From assembly GCA_949987705.1 (NCBI GenBank), contig OX465282.1, positions 8,730,501-8,794,500 of the forward strand: a DNA stretch of 64,000 bases, written 5' to 3'. A program made the position numbers and the translations under genes. This document shows positions 1-11,143 of the stretch, one piece after another. Below the pieces are notes generated by a model that was given only the letters and a program-made list of their open reading frames with translations, ran no database searches and was not told the DNA's origin. This DNA is from Thereva unica (taxonomy: Eukaryota > Arthropoda > Insecta > Diptera > Therevidae). Positions within the stretch are counted from its first letter, which is position 1. The number at the start of each line of letters is the position of its first letter.

Positions 1-777
1 TCACATTCTAGCTGTGCTCATATCACTCTTTAATCCTTTGATCGATTCAACACGTATAAGAGGAACTCGTGAATAGGAGACGGACTTTTACCGTGAACAT
101 ATGCCCGTATGTGATTATCACGATGTTGAAATAGAAGGAGAAAAACATTTTATAATCCGATCGATTTGATCTGTTCATGTCATAGTTTATGGAGCCATCT
201 TTAATGCGATATGAGATATTGAGGCGGAACTTTATTAGAGGGTAGAAGAGACCGGCATTTTTGCTGTTTAAAGTAAATTGGTTTAGTGAATTAAATTGAT
301 AAATAATTTGGAATATGTTGTGAGTTTAGTAAATCTAAATGACTAAATTATGCTTATTTTTTATGTGCGAAACCAAACTTAGGAATCACATTTTGGATCA
401 TTGCTGCTACACTTGTCTGTCAAGTCGTTTAAATCATAGGGCAATGTCAAGGAGTACGGTCAGTTTGAAGGATAGAAGATAATAGTACACGTTGTTAGAG
501 TGTTCGGGGGATTCTCGAGTGGATGTCGATGAAGCTTACTTTCGACCTAGGGTGTTGTATAATTTCTATAATACTGACTGCGGAAGACCGAGCTGTTCTA
601 TTTGTAGACGAGCGGACTCATCTTGTGTTGGCCGAAAAATATTGCAGTGCAGGCAGGAGCATTGAATTGATGATTATACGCGATAGAAACTGTACTTTGA
701 GGTTATCATATGTAATGTCCAGGGTGAAAAGGCAAGAAATAAGCATTTTCCTTCTCCCCGACGTAGATACATATGAG
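1..777. other. No gene recognised
   Basis: The short open frames here (for example 523-894) match no family I recognise and have no supporting context. Nothing is annotated up to the repeat that starts at 778. Confidence 0.5.
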
Positions 778-1875
778 CAGGGCCGGCGCTTGGGTTCTAT
801 GCGCCCGGTGCAGTATTCCAGTAAACTTCTCATTTTTAGCTTTTTCAAAAAAAAAAAGCTTATACAGAGGCTCTGTCCGTCTGCCCGTCGGTGAACTTCT
901 TTCAAAATGGCCTGGAAATTCCAACCGGAAGTATATTTAACCACAAAAAAGAGATTTTTAATAAAGTACATACCTATATCAGTAGCCTAGAGTTAAGGCG
1001 CTGGAATACTACCCCGGGGAACCAAGTTCAATCCTCGGCCGGCCGTCTTGAAATAATTTTTTTTTTTATTTCGGTGGAACATGTTTTGAATCTATAACTA
1101 AATTATATTAATTAATAATGATACTCAGGAGAACATAAACATTTACTTATGTAATTAAAAGTGAAAAAATATCATTTTTTATGGTCAACCAGTCTGAAGT
1201 GTTATTCAACAGAAAGAATACCATGAAAAAGCGTAATTAGTGGCTAGTCCCTAGGCACAACATCCTACTAGTTTGATCTCAATGAAGAACAATTGAAAAA
1301 ATTGGGTCTCAGCCGAAATGCGCCCGGTGCAAGTACAGCATTTGCCAATATGAAAGCACCGCCCCCGTTTAAGTGCAACAACCTATAGCAGGTTTCAATC
1401 CCTCTTCGGTCACGATCCTATCAACTCGTTTTCATTCGATTTCAAATAATCGCAATGCCGGAGAAGAAGGTTCCTGGAGAGTGAACGTTCATCATGATTT
1501 TACTAGTTTCCTCCAGCTTCCTTCTACCATCCTTCTCATTGTTTCATAAACTTTGTGACTCTCCGATATATTCTGTATTCTGCAGAATTTCGCCGACCAC
1601 GATACTTTCTTCCTTGACGTATATTTTTTTCATTTCTTTTTTTTTTTCTGGTTTTGTAGTTCAGGTAGGCAGATAAGTTGTTGCCCTTCATTACCTAATT
1701 TAAGACCCTTTTAATCCAACGAGCATTTATGTACGTTATGCGATAAAATTATATAGTGTAACTTCTTCCGCCCCGATTCACATGAGTTCGGGGACAGAAT
1801 AACAGAATTTCTGAAATTGCGCCCCTTTTTAATTGCGCAAGTGCACCAATTGCACCTATAAAAGCGCCGCCCCTG
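778..1875. mobile_element. hAT-like non-autonomous DNA element, family Y copy 1
   Basis: The left end reads CAGGGCCGGCGCTTGGG and the right end reads GCGCCGCCCCTG, so the termini are inverted and start with CAG as in hAT elements. The flanks carry an 8-bp duplication with one mismatch: catatgag at 770-777 and gatatgag at 1876-1883. There is no transposase frame inside. A second right-end-like motif (gcgcccggtgca followed by caccgccccc, about 1328-1365) lies inside, which suggests an internal rearrangement or nesting. The hAT assignment rests on end sequence and duplication length only. Confidence 0.65.
981..1043 (+). repeat. tRNA-like SINE head (low confidence)
   Basis: An A-box-like stretch (agtagcctagagttaagg) is followed after about 30 bases by a B-box-like stretch (agttcaatcc). 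The layout resembles the heads of the SINEs at 19652-20104 and 37673-38142. It lies inside the hAT-like element, and no clear tail was found. Confidence 0.35.
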
Positions 1876-1999
1876 GATATGAGATCTAAAACTTTGAGGT
1901 CAGAGCAAAAAGGATAAATTTCTTTTCAACGGATTCAATTCTGTTTCTGTTAACCTCAAATATGTAGTCCCAGATTGGGCAAGCATATTCCAGGATTGG

Positions 2000-2626
2000 G
2001 CAGACTAAAGAATACAAATAACAACTGGACTAAGTCATCAGCAAATCCACAAGGGCCATATGGACCTGCAAAAGGTTTCTGGGTAAGACATCACCATATT
2101 TGATGTACTGGATGTACAACACCATCGTTAAACCTGTGGCAGTTATGCCGCTATAGTTTGGTGGCCCAAGACTAAACAGGTTACGTCGATTCTCAAGTGC
2201 AGCAAACTGCAACGACTTGCTTGCCTCTCCATTACGGGAGCTATGCGGACCTGTCCCACAGCTGCAATGGGGGCAATCATTATGTTGACCCCTTTGCATA
2301 TCTGGTAACAAATCAGCCACCATAAGTGCCTTGAGAGTTCAGATCTCATCCATCGGGGCCCTATACAGTCAAATAACACATGGATATCCTCAACAATATC
2401 CCAAACATTTCCATTTGCCGCTATCCGACCATATGGTTGGTGAACTGCGGCTCCAAAGGAAATTCAGGGCGATTATCCCGGATCATTCTGAGTGGAAGGA
2501 AAAAATTCTTCCTGTGTATCTAAAATATCTCCCCACTAGTTTACCGAAGCGTCAAAGATGGACCAAAGCACAGGGACTGGTGTCGCAGGACCCAGCTCCA
2601 AGGTCTCGATTGCAATGCGTAAGTGG
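2000..2626 (+). pseudogene. LINE ORF2 fragment, reverse transcriptase C-terminus into RNase H (5' part)
   Basis: The plus strand encodes, with frameshifts and stops, the C-terminal thumb region of a non-LTR reverse transcriptase. Recognisable pieces are a CKRFLGKT-like block, AIVWWPKTKQ, and the block QRLACLSITGAMRTCPTAA near 2200-2270. The same blocks occur in the LINEs at 11.1-13.8 kb and 40.7-43.0 kb of this window. Family knowledge: this layout, followed by an RNase H domain, is typical of I/LOA/R1-type LINEs. The frame breaks off at 2626 and resumes at 4690, so a later insertion separates the halves. Confidence 0.7.
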
Positions 2627-3086
2627 GAGGGCCGGCGCTTGGGATTCTTTGCGCCCGGTGCACTATGCCATATTGCGCCCCATAAGCTTTAATTTTTGAA
2701 CGCAATGAAGGACAATGGAAAAGGCACACACTCGCTGAATAGCAGAAATAATTTTCATAGTTTTCGCAAAATTTAAGATTCCACATAGATATTCAATTTC
2801 ACATTGGTCAACATTGGTCAACCAATAAAAATCTGCGGAAAACATCGTTTGCGGAGAATAGAGTAGACGAGGGCGATGGGCCGTGATTTTTTTTTTTTTT
2901 TTGACAGCTGTGTAGTTTTTTGTCTCCCTTTAGCTTCGAAAAAAAAGGAATGCCAGAAAAAAGAATTGATATTGAAACCCATGCGATTCTTCATCGAATT
3001 TCAAAACGGAATTGACGATTACAGCAATTTTTGTTGGTTGGACCATGTGAGACTGGCCATATTAATTTGTTAGACAGTAATACCCC

Positions 3087-3401
3087 GGCTTCACCGGCCA
3101 CACTATGCAAGTTCAATCACGCAAAGTGATGTACTGAACTTCAATTTTTGCCTGAGTTCCCATACAAATTTCACATATTGAGCTCAGGCAAAATAAAGTC
3201 TAAGTTCGCCCAACAGAACATGAAATTGATCGTTGAGAACATGAAATTGAGCTTGCTCACAATAGATTAATCAACTGGAATAATGGAATATCATTCCAGT
3301 GAGCTTCTGGCAAAAAAAAAACAATTTCAAGCATAAACTGAACATGCCAGCCTCTAATACGGATTGAATAGAACTTTATTTGAACTGAGGCCGGTGAAGC
3401 C
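3087..3401. mobile_element. Small inverted-repeat element
   Basis: GGCTTCACCGGCC at 3087-3099 is the exact inverse of GGCCGGTGAAGCC at 3389-3401. The interior is AT-rich and non-coding and holds the direct repeat gaacatgaaattga. No convincing target duplication is visible, so the superfamily is unknown. A Helitron-like end pair is an alternative reading. Confidence 0.5.
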
Positions 3402-3730
3402 ACAAACAGGAACAGGAACAAAGAATATCAATTAAAGAGGAGATCTCGCTACAGAAAGTTTTGTTTTTCTCATTTCGTTCATTCAACAACAATTTAACAA
3501 TTCTTGAAAGCGAATTTATAAGTGCAGCAACAGCACCCTCAAGTTTATCTCAATCAGAGCCATCGGAACAATTTTTATTTTATATGAGTGGATATGGTCC
3601 TTTTAAAAGAATTTTGAAAAAGTGCTCCAAATAATCGAGAAATTTTTCTCTCACTTGGGAAGTTTTTGACGTGACAACGTCTATTAAAACGATGAAAGCC
3701 GGCTGCATGCACGAAAAATGATGACTCATT

Positions 3731-3776
3731 GTCCCGTTATGTCCCGTTAGTCCCGTTAGTCCCGTTAGTCCCGTAG
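3731..3776. repeat. 9-bp tandem repeat (gtcccgtta)n, about 5 copies
   Basis: Five consecutive units of gtcccgtta are visible, with one extra t after the first unit and a shortened last unit. It lies just upstream of the helicase pseudogene. Confidence 0.85.
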
Positions 3777-3825
3777 TAATTTTAATAAAAATTTGATTGT
3801 AGTAATCTTAAAAATTTGATTAAAA

Positions 3826-4545
3826 TTGTCAAAAATTGTCAACAATAATATTTGTTGTGGATTCTCGATTGTGAAAAAGCGCAGCACTATGATGTCAAAG
3901 CAGCAGTATTGCGAGTTTCTTCGAACCACCAATCCAGAACAACGGGAGATCATCCTTGAAGTCATTCACCGATTACATGGTTGTGGAGATGGCATTTTGG
4001 AAGCGCTACAAATTTTCTTCACCGGTCCGGCGGGCTGTGGAAAAACTTACACATTAAAGTGCCTTATGGAAACGTACAACCGATACACTCAGGAGCACAA
4101 CTCGATGAACAACACCTAAATTGCCTGTGCAAGCACAGGTAAAGCCGCTGTACCTCTTGGTGGCACTACAGTGCATTCAGCGTTTCGTCTCACAACTTCT
4201 CGCGTGACAAAACTCTTATCCACAGAAAATTCGCAAGCCTACAGAAACATGTTCGTTGGCGTCACGTCGACGAGATCAGCATGTTAAGTTCAGTCATTCT
4301 TCAAAAAATCAACTACCGACTGCAGCAGATTACCGGCTTTTATGACAAACCATTCGGAGACATCCACGTGATATTATGCGGAGATTTCAGCCAGCTACCA
4401 CGGTCTCATGACGTTGTCACGTTAAACTATCGTCCGTAAACCCTCTTTACAGACAACAAATTTTTTTTCAAGAATTTCTTGAATCTCGAAGGTTTTGGCT
4501 TCACCATCCTACACAAGCAGTACAGGGGCAAAAATCTGTAAATTT
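3826..4545 (+). pseudogene. PIF1-like (Helitron-type) DNA helicase fragment
   Basis: This is a superfamily 1 helicase core of the PIF1 type, as found in Helitrons and host PIF1 genes. A block NPEQREIILEVIHRLHG leads to Walker A GPAGCGKT at 4024-4047. Then come ACASTGKAA, GGTTVHSAFRL, the Walker B residues DEIS at 4269-4280, and a GDF.QLP motif near 4380. The reading needs an in-frame stop at about 4117 and at least two frame changes, so it is dead. Only the N-terminal half of the helicase remains; no Rep/HUH domain was seen. It is carried inside a hAT-like element, so it is either a nested Helitron remnant or a captured fragment. Confidence 0.75.
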
Positions 4546-4689
4546 GTGTAATTACTTGCGCCGCTGAGAGTACTTTTAATTGTTTTCCTCAAAGTTTAAA
4601 TTTTTTAAATATTAATTTCTTAAATTGCGCCCTCCGACAAATTGCGCCCGGTGCAGGCGCACCATTCGCACCTATGAAAGCGCCGCCCC

Positions 4690-4880
4690 TAAGTGGCCCT
4701 ATGTTTTCCAGACTGAAATGCATGCCATTGCTACCTGCGCTAGGCTCAACCTTGAGAAAGGTCTGAAAGGCGTAAACATTTAAATCAGAGCACTCTAAAC
4801 GTGGAAGTTTTCTTCCAAAATAGTTGCAGGGTATTTTGACGTACTCCAGAGCCTGACCAGAAGAAATGAGGTCTCACTGT
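4690..4880 (+). pseudogene. LINE ORF2 fragment, RNase H (3' part, continues 2000-2626)
   Basis: Directly after the hAT-like element the plus strand reads KWPYVFQTEMHAIATCARLN. This matches the middle of the LINE RNase H domain and continues the reading that stops at 2626. Stops follow after about 100 bases. Its value is in proving the border of the inserted element. Confidence 0.6.
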
Positions 4881-5047
4881 GCTGAAAAACAACGTATTTA
4901 TTAGAACCAATAAATATCCTTCATAGCCCGAGCGGCGGTCGAAAACCTAATAGGAAAAATTATATTTCTGATAGAGTGAAAACTTTTTGAAGTGTTAACT
5001 TCTTTAGGCGCGTTTGGCACTTTTTCGCTGGGGGTAAAACAAAGAAT

Positions 5048-5790
5048 TCGCGACACGCGCATTTTGTTGCTACACGAGTTTCTGGACACTTGCTGCAATG
5101 ATGGCGACACGCGCATTTTGTTGCTACACGCGTTTCTGGGCACTTGTGCCTATGCAGCTGGCTAGAGCATGGAAACTTTTAGTTGAGCTCCACCAAGACC
5201 CTCTCAACTACCGGTCGGTAGTTGAGAGGGTCTTGGCTCCACTTACAAACAGCAGCGTATAATTATAAGTGTGTGAGGCAAAATAGCCCGCGCTTGGTGA
5301 GAGGAATTGTGTTTGAATGTTGCAATACAGAGGCTGCTCTCAGCATTCGTTTTATATTCTCGCGCCGCTCTCAAAATTCATGTCATATTCTCGCACGCCA
5401 TCGCAAACAGCAGCGAATGTATGCGAGAGGATGAAATGAATGCTAAGAGCGGCGTCTGCATTGCGAAAATATGAAGTGAATGGGTGCGAGAATATGCCAT
5501 GGATTTTGAGAGCGGGTCTGCATACATTCATACATTCGCTGCTGTGTGCGATGGCGTGCGTGAATATGACATGAATTTTGAATCCCTCTCACCAAGCGCG
5601 GGCTATTTTTCCTCGCACACATAGAATTATACGCTGCTGTTTCTATGTGGAGCTAAACCAAAAGTTGCCATGCTCTAGCCAGCTGCATAGGCACAAGTGC
5701 CCAGAAACGGGTGCGAACCAAAAATGCGCGTCACCATCGCTGATGTCTGTTGCTGGACCTCGACTAAAAGTTGCCATGCTCTAGCCAACT
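5048..5790. repeat. Imperfect foldback (long inverted repeat) element
   Basis: The two halves are diverged inverse copies of each other. For example, the left-arm stretch aattcatgtcatattctcgc (about 5375-5395) is the near-inverse of the right-arm stretch at about 5555-5580. The blocks cagctggctagagcatgg, cccgcgcttggtgagagg and acagcagcg also recur in inverse order. The outer left arm has a tandem duplication of a roughly 55-bp unit containing gacacgcgcattttgttgct (about 5048-5150). There is no coding capacity. It resembles a foldback-type element, but I could not fix terminal repeats or a target duplication. Confidence 0.6.
5187..5242. repeat. 42-bp palindrome flanked by a 7-bp direct repeat
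   Basis: GCTCCAC occurs at 5187-5193 and again at 5236-5242. Between and overlapping these is an exact inverted repeat with 21-base arms (5193-5213 and 5216-5236) separated by only two bases. The opposite arm of the surrounding foldback has a single agctccaca at the matching position and no palindrome. The palindrome is therefore an addition, with GCTCCAC behaving like a target duplication. Confidence 0.8.
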
Positions 5791-5799
5791 AAATGGCTG

Positions 5800-7084
5800 C
5801 AATATTTAAATCTTTTGCTTGGATTAATCGCTTTCGGCGACATGGAATACGTTTCGGCGTTTCGCCTATTCGACTGGGCATCTGTATTTTACGTACATAT
5901 CTGAGGTAGTATCCCAGTAGGGAAAATCGCAAGTATTTACTGTGGGAAGTCAATTTGGAAGTACTTCTTTAATTAGTGTTCTCTGTAATGACTTATAAGT
6001 AATGCAGAGGAGAATGGGTTTGGTGACCAAGCGTTTGATTTCGCCCAAAAAGCGTGTTGAAAAACTTCGTAGCTGCTCGTTTTCTTTGTTAATCATCACA
6101 GTTGTCTCAGCCATTAAGTTTTATGTCTTTAATGTATAAACATATGTATATTTGAATTTATGTTTATGATATAAATATAAATCGCTTAATTTTACTTCAA
6201 GCTACCCCACCCCTTCACGCCTACGCCAACTAAATTACATTATAAAAATTTACAGTATAATAACTTTGCATTATGAGTTTAGTAATAAATGTAGTATAAG
6301 TACTTCCAAATGGAAGGGAAAAAAGAAGTACTTCCCAGCCTAGGCCATCGCCGTGTTAATGTAATGCCTTTTTGTACTGGGTGGAAGTACTGAACTGCTT
6401 CTGTAGAAGTAGTTTTTCCAGTAATTCCATTCCCTAACTTCCCTATGTTATATTATTTTCTATGTATTATATATTATCTATTACGTACTATATACAATGT
6501 ACTGCATATTATGTACTATGTTCTGAAAGAATTCAAAATGAATCCAGTGGATTCCCATAAAAATTTAGATCCGTGACTTTGGCTGAATATAATATGACTT
6601 TTTTGCATATTTGCACAATGTTTAAAATAGCAAAAATTTCTGTTTCGTGACTATTGCATCAACCCGACGACAAGTACTATGTACTACATTTTTCCTATGA
6701 ACTATGTACTATGTATTTATTACTATATATGTATTATCTACTATTTTTACTAAAAACTACATTATCCCAGTCATCCATCGTCCGATCTTTGTGTGATAAG
6801 TTTAAGATAAATTGTTTAATTTCCAAACATTGCAACACATTTTGGAGGGAGTGCATATATAAGTAACAATTAAATAAACTTTAACAGAATATTCATAAAT
6901 AAAATATATTAATCCTTATCGTCTTGTAATAAGATTGATTTGGACGTTTAGACTAGCCATAGAAGTTAACACTTCTAAAGTGTGGTCCTACGCACACTCG
7001 TATTTTTTTTCTCGTTCTAATTGAAATCCTCTATTTAAAAAAGTAAATATTGGTCGCTTACGATAACGCTATCTACGAAAATCT
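5800..7084. other. AT-rich non-coding stretch
   Basis: No gene was recognised. At about 5949 and 6300 there are inverted copies of a tttggaagtacttc-type motif, which may mark a decayed inverted-repeat element. From 6440 to 6740 the sequence is low-complexity tat/gta-rich. Confidence 0.5.
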
Positions 7085-7682
7085 GACCAAAAATAAAAGG
7101 GTTATCTATAGTACAAACACGATTCACTTAGATATTTAGGTAGAACTCATTGAGGCCTACAATTAGAATGATAAAAAAAAAGTTTTCACTCTATCAGGCT
7201 CTCCTTCGATTATCAAGTTTTCGGTCCGTTCAGAGTGTCAAATTAGCCTAAATATTCGGATTAGTTACCATAAAATCCGGCTCCCGAGTTTTGAGGCCTG
7301 AATGATGAAAATAGTTTTGACTCGCTTTCCTCCGATCATCGCGTCAAATTTTCGGCCTGAGTCGATAGTCGATTACCATAGCTGGATCCGCTAGTCGGAT
7401 CGGAGCAAAATGTTGCCTTAAATATTCCCAATACTACTAAATCTTCCGTGAAAGTACTATCGATATCGGATTAGCCGTTTCCAAGATTAGCCCGGACAAA
7501 TAAACAGACATTAATTTAAAAAATGACAATTATTTTGAAATCATAGATATCTTATTTTTATTCTATATACATATATACAGAAACTAAACTGAAATCCAAT
7601 TTATGATGTTGTGAAAGAGTTGACCAAAGGGCGCCGAGAGACAATCTCGATTTACCTTGTTCAAGGGCTAGGGCCGGTACTG
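7085..7682 (-). mobile_element. hAT-like element, family X copy 1 (partial)
   Basis: This is a diverged inverse copy of the stretch at about 27066-28380. Shared blocks include the end gggctagggccg, the block around gagacaatctcg, and repeated stretches around aagttttcggtc. The right end at 7682 (ggccggtactg) corresponds to the left end cagtggcggccc of the copy at 27066. The other terminus and the 146-bp tandem repeats of the longer copy are missing here. Confidence 0.55.
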
Positions 7683-7784
7683 CCAATAATAGAACAAGTA
7701 CAACTATCCAAAAATCTCAGACAGAGTTGGAAGTGGAGGCAACACTTGGCCGATGAATAGGCATCATGCTGCAAACCAACGATT

Positions 7785-8480
7785 CATGCAGATCTTGAAA
7801 GCTGTAAAATTATCAGAAGTGTTATTAGGACAAGAACATCTAGCATTGGTCCCACAATCAAGGTAGAGGAACACGAGTTTGAAGTGGTAAAATCGTTTAC
7901 CTACCTTTGGTCAATAGTAGCAGCTGACAGAAATACGCGCACGCCTGCTAAAAGCTAACAAAGCCTACTATAGTCTGTCAATGCTCTTTAAATCCAAGCA
8001 TCTAACCATAACGTCGAAACTTTTACTATATAAAACGATGGTCTTTCCGGTTCTCGCAAATGCATCTGAAACGTGGGTGCTTAGCAAAAAGCACTCAAAC
8101 CTCTTAGCCGTGTTCGAGAGGAAAATACTTCGGAGTCCCCTTATGTGAGGAAGGACGATTCCGGAGACTCTACAATAACGAGATCTACGAGCGGTATCGC
8201 GACATAGATGTTGTGAAAAAAATAAAGCACGGTAGGCTCCGTGGGCAGGGCATCTAGCTCATATGAGTGAAGATGAGTCTGCTCGGTAATTTCTCTGCGG
8301 TAAGACCTATGCGGTGCAACAGCGAGGGAGACCCAACCTTCGCTGGAAAGATGTCGTAGACTAGGACGCTCAGAGCTTAGAGATACCAAACTGGATGACA
8401 TCGGCTCGAAATCGGGACCGGTGGAGAGAACAAGCAGTTGCGAGAGGTCAGGACCGGATATCGGTTGTAGAGCCGTGAAA
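7785..8480 (+). pseudogene. LINE ORF2 C-terminal fragment
   Basis: With several frameshifts, the plus strand reads the part of a non-LTR retrotransposon polyprotein that follows the catalytic palm: SSIGPTIKVEEHEFEVVKSF, then LLKANKAYYSL, LYKTMVFPVLANASETWVL, LAVFERKILR and a C-terminal RPxLRWKD-like block. Family knowledge: this series is the thumb and C-terminus of an RTE-like LINE. The catalytic motif itself is absent, as is the 5' part. A related tail lies at 22690-22890 on the other strand. Confidence 0.65.
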
Positions 8481-11084
8481 GAAGAAGTTTGTAGAAGCGC
8501 ACCACAAGAAAAAGTCAGAATAATTCTGTTTACTAACTTACAAAGAAAGCAAAATTTAACGGCCCGATATTGAGCCGAAGTAATAAACGGGCAAGGATAA
8601 GAGGTGTATAGTATAAAGCTGGTGACATATACAAGCGTACATGCCTTGCATTCAGCGGCTCCATGATATCCGGCGAATTTCCTCTGACATATAATTACAT
8701 GGTTTGCGTTCCGTGCCGGCTTTCACACATAGCCCGAAAATCTAAGTAACGTGTTCATGTGTTTGTGTGCTTATGCTTGTGTGTGCTATCTCGAATGCGG
8801 CAATGCAGAAAAAGTTGAAAGTAGCCCGACCTTTGCGTGGCATGCCTTCCATTCACGGGATATTCCGTCAGCTCGCATTTGAATACACACACTTCTATAT
8901 TATCTGTCAACGAATGCAACGCATGTACGGTTGGATATGTCACCAGCTTAAGTCTACAGTTGGTACGCGTCGCCTAGTCTCACGAGGGAGAAGTACATGG
9001 TAATGGTGGAAAGATTTAGTGCAGACGCGAGTTGCCATAATCCCAAAATAATAGAGGGGATTTCAATGCATGGACTGTGAATTAGGATAGACTGTCCATA
9101 CTCTGGTGTGCGTCTTCGAGGGACTCTTTTTAAAGGTCATGGACTACTATCTGAGTGCGGACCCATATGCCATTATATGTCGAAGCTATGGTTCACTTCG
9201 GGCACAAACGTCCGGCAGCCAGTCCCAGCGACAGTTAATTTGGCACCTACATACTCAACGAGCATGAGAATCTAACAACACAGCATTCTATGCAATTGAC
9301 ATAGCTCTTGAGTGCTACAAAATGGATCTAACAACCATAGCAAGCCTAATGTGCTAATTGGAGGTCAGCACAGAGTATGTGGGCTTCACCAGGTATATTT
9401 ATTCCCAAACCCTTATTTTATTTTCCTTCAAGCCTGAATGTAAATTGTTCCTCTGCATTCACTATTTTAGAAAGTTTAGCTTAAATGTTACTGCAGTACG
9501 GCATAAATACGAATATAATAAAAGCACTTTAGATAAAATTAAGAAAACGTTTCGAAAATAATGAACGTTATTAGTGTCCAGCATCATCTTTTCAGAGCAG
9601 TGCGCGCGGCCAGTATAAAGCAAAACGTTAATTGAAGCAATTTACGTGGACGAACAAATACGAGAGTAGAGAGAGAGAATCACCCACCAAGGGGCAAATA
9701 CTTTCCATTCCATCCTCGATCGCCGGCCTTTACGTTTTGGTCTATTGTCTGACAATTGGCAAGGAAAAAACCCCCCGTTTTATGCCGGTTGATCATAACA
9801 GCACTTATCGAACTATGGGCTACCATATAGACAATTTTCCCATCGAAATTAGATAAAACGCAAGAAACCGCCAAAGATGAAGAAATTTTTTAACGGTTTC
9901 CATGTCTCTCACCTGAAGCACTACACCACGTACTATACTGTGTGGAACAGTGCACATATTCGTATATATGTTTATAGCTAGGGAATATCCGCGACCGCGA
10001 TCAGAGTTCAGGTTGGTTTCCTGGATAACATGTGAACCTCTTCCAGGTTCCAGGTTGCATTTCGTTCACCTCGCAGCTTACATATATGCAATGCACATTC
10101 GAGTTTTGAGGGTATCTTAACAGCCCATGCGATCTCACCTTGTCCTCCTTCATCAATCTATAAGGCAATCATAGGTCCGCGCCGTTACCGCCGACTTTTT
10201 CATATTTTTGTCGTGATCAATTGAGAGCAATTTATTACGAAATGAGGGTGAATTATATATCAACTTTGCTCTTTACGTGGTTCTTGATGTTCACGCGGAA
10301 AATAGTGATTTTGCGGGCGCTGTCGTTGGCTCCGATCGAAAACTGCGGCTGCGGCTATTGTTGGCATGAGTTTCTATATGCTATATGGCTATTGGTGATC
10401 ATCTTACGCTCTCTACGATCACGGCGGCGGTGGTGGTAGTTAGTTATTATATTCCATGGCACTTGTTTTCATGAATTGCTAAAAGTTATATTTGGAACGT
10501 TATGACCAACACTAAAATTGAATTTAATACCATGGCAATAAAATATCAGGGCAAACGCTGTGAATTTATTGTGGACATGATTTATACGTTGCTGTTACTT
10601 GGCTGGCCACGATACTCTTCATCATTCATATACCTAGAGAGGAGAGAGAGATAGTCCAGTCAACACAGGCTGGAAATATGATAAATTTGGAATATCGATA
10701 AATGGAGTTTTGTAGTTAGTTATTTGAAATCGTGTTATATTGGTTTAGTACACCACTTAAAATGTTAATGCGAAGATGGGAACTAAGTCACTTCTCTTAC
10801 CGATTTCTTAACAGAATATGCTAATGTGAGTCGTAAATTGCGATAGGCAGTAAGGAAAGATGATTTCAAAATTACATAAATATCTTCCTTTTGAATAATG
10901 CGTTTTCTAGCCTGTAGGCCTTTAGACATATTCAATAACACATTACTCAAAGGCTCGAAGCTGATATATACTTTGAATACGCCAATAAAATTTCTATAGC
11001 CTATTTTCGCCTACGAAGAGTTGTCAGAAAATTATGACAACGACGACTATATTTATAAAAACTATGTAGTCTGCTCTAGTGAAA
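8481..11084. other. No gene recognised
   Basis: Apart from the LINE tail at the left edge, none of the open frames here (all under about 80 codons) resembles a known family. Short (ga)n runs occur near 9670 and 10640. Confidence 0.5.
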
Positions 11085-11143
11085 GGGATTTTTCGGGGGT
11101 CTAAGCCCACGAACCGCGTGGACAACGTGGAGATCACTCCTTA

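Larger units (their letters stand above)
2627..4689. mobile_element. hAT-like DNA element, family Y copy 2, inserted in the LINE
   Basis: The left end (gagggccggcgcttggg) and right end (gcgccgcccc) match the termini of the family Y copy at 778-1875. The flanks share taagtgg (2620-2626 and 4690-4696), 7 of the 8 bases expected for hAT. The interrupted LINE resumes its RNase H reading directly after the element, which independently supports these borders. Inside are a broken PIF1-like helicase, a 315-bp inverted-repeat element and a 9-bp tandem array. No hAT transposase was found. Confidence 0.65.

Noticed and set aside
523..894. 123-codon open frame on the plus strand
   Set aside because: It has no recognisable family, crosses the start of the hAT-like element at 778, and its composition is non-coding-like.
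3731..3776. Possible CRISPR-like array
   Set aside because: The units are 9 bp with no spacers. It is a simple tandem repeat in a eukaryotic context.
8755..9003. Overlapping frames on both strands
   Set aside because: They arise from a gt/ca-rich stretch and have no recognisable content.
9890..9935. Possible gypsy integrase C-terminus (HVSHLKHY-like)
   Set aside because: The resemblance covers about ten residues and nothing in the flanks supports it.
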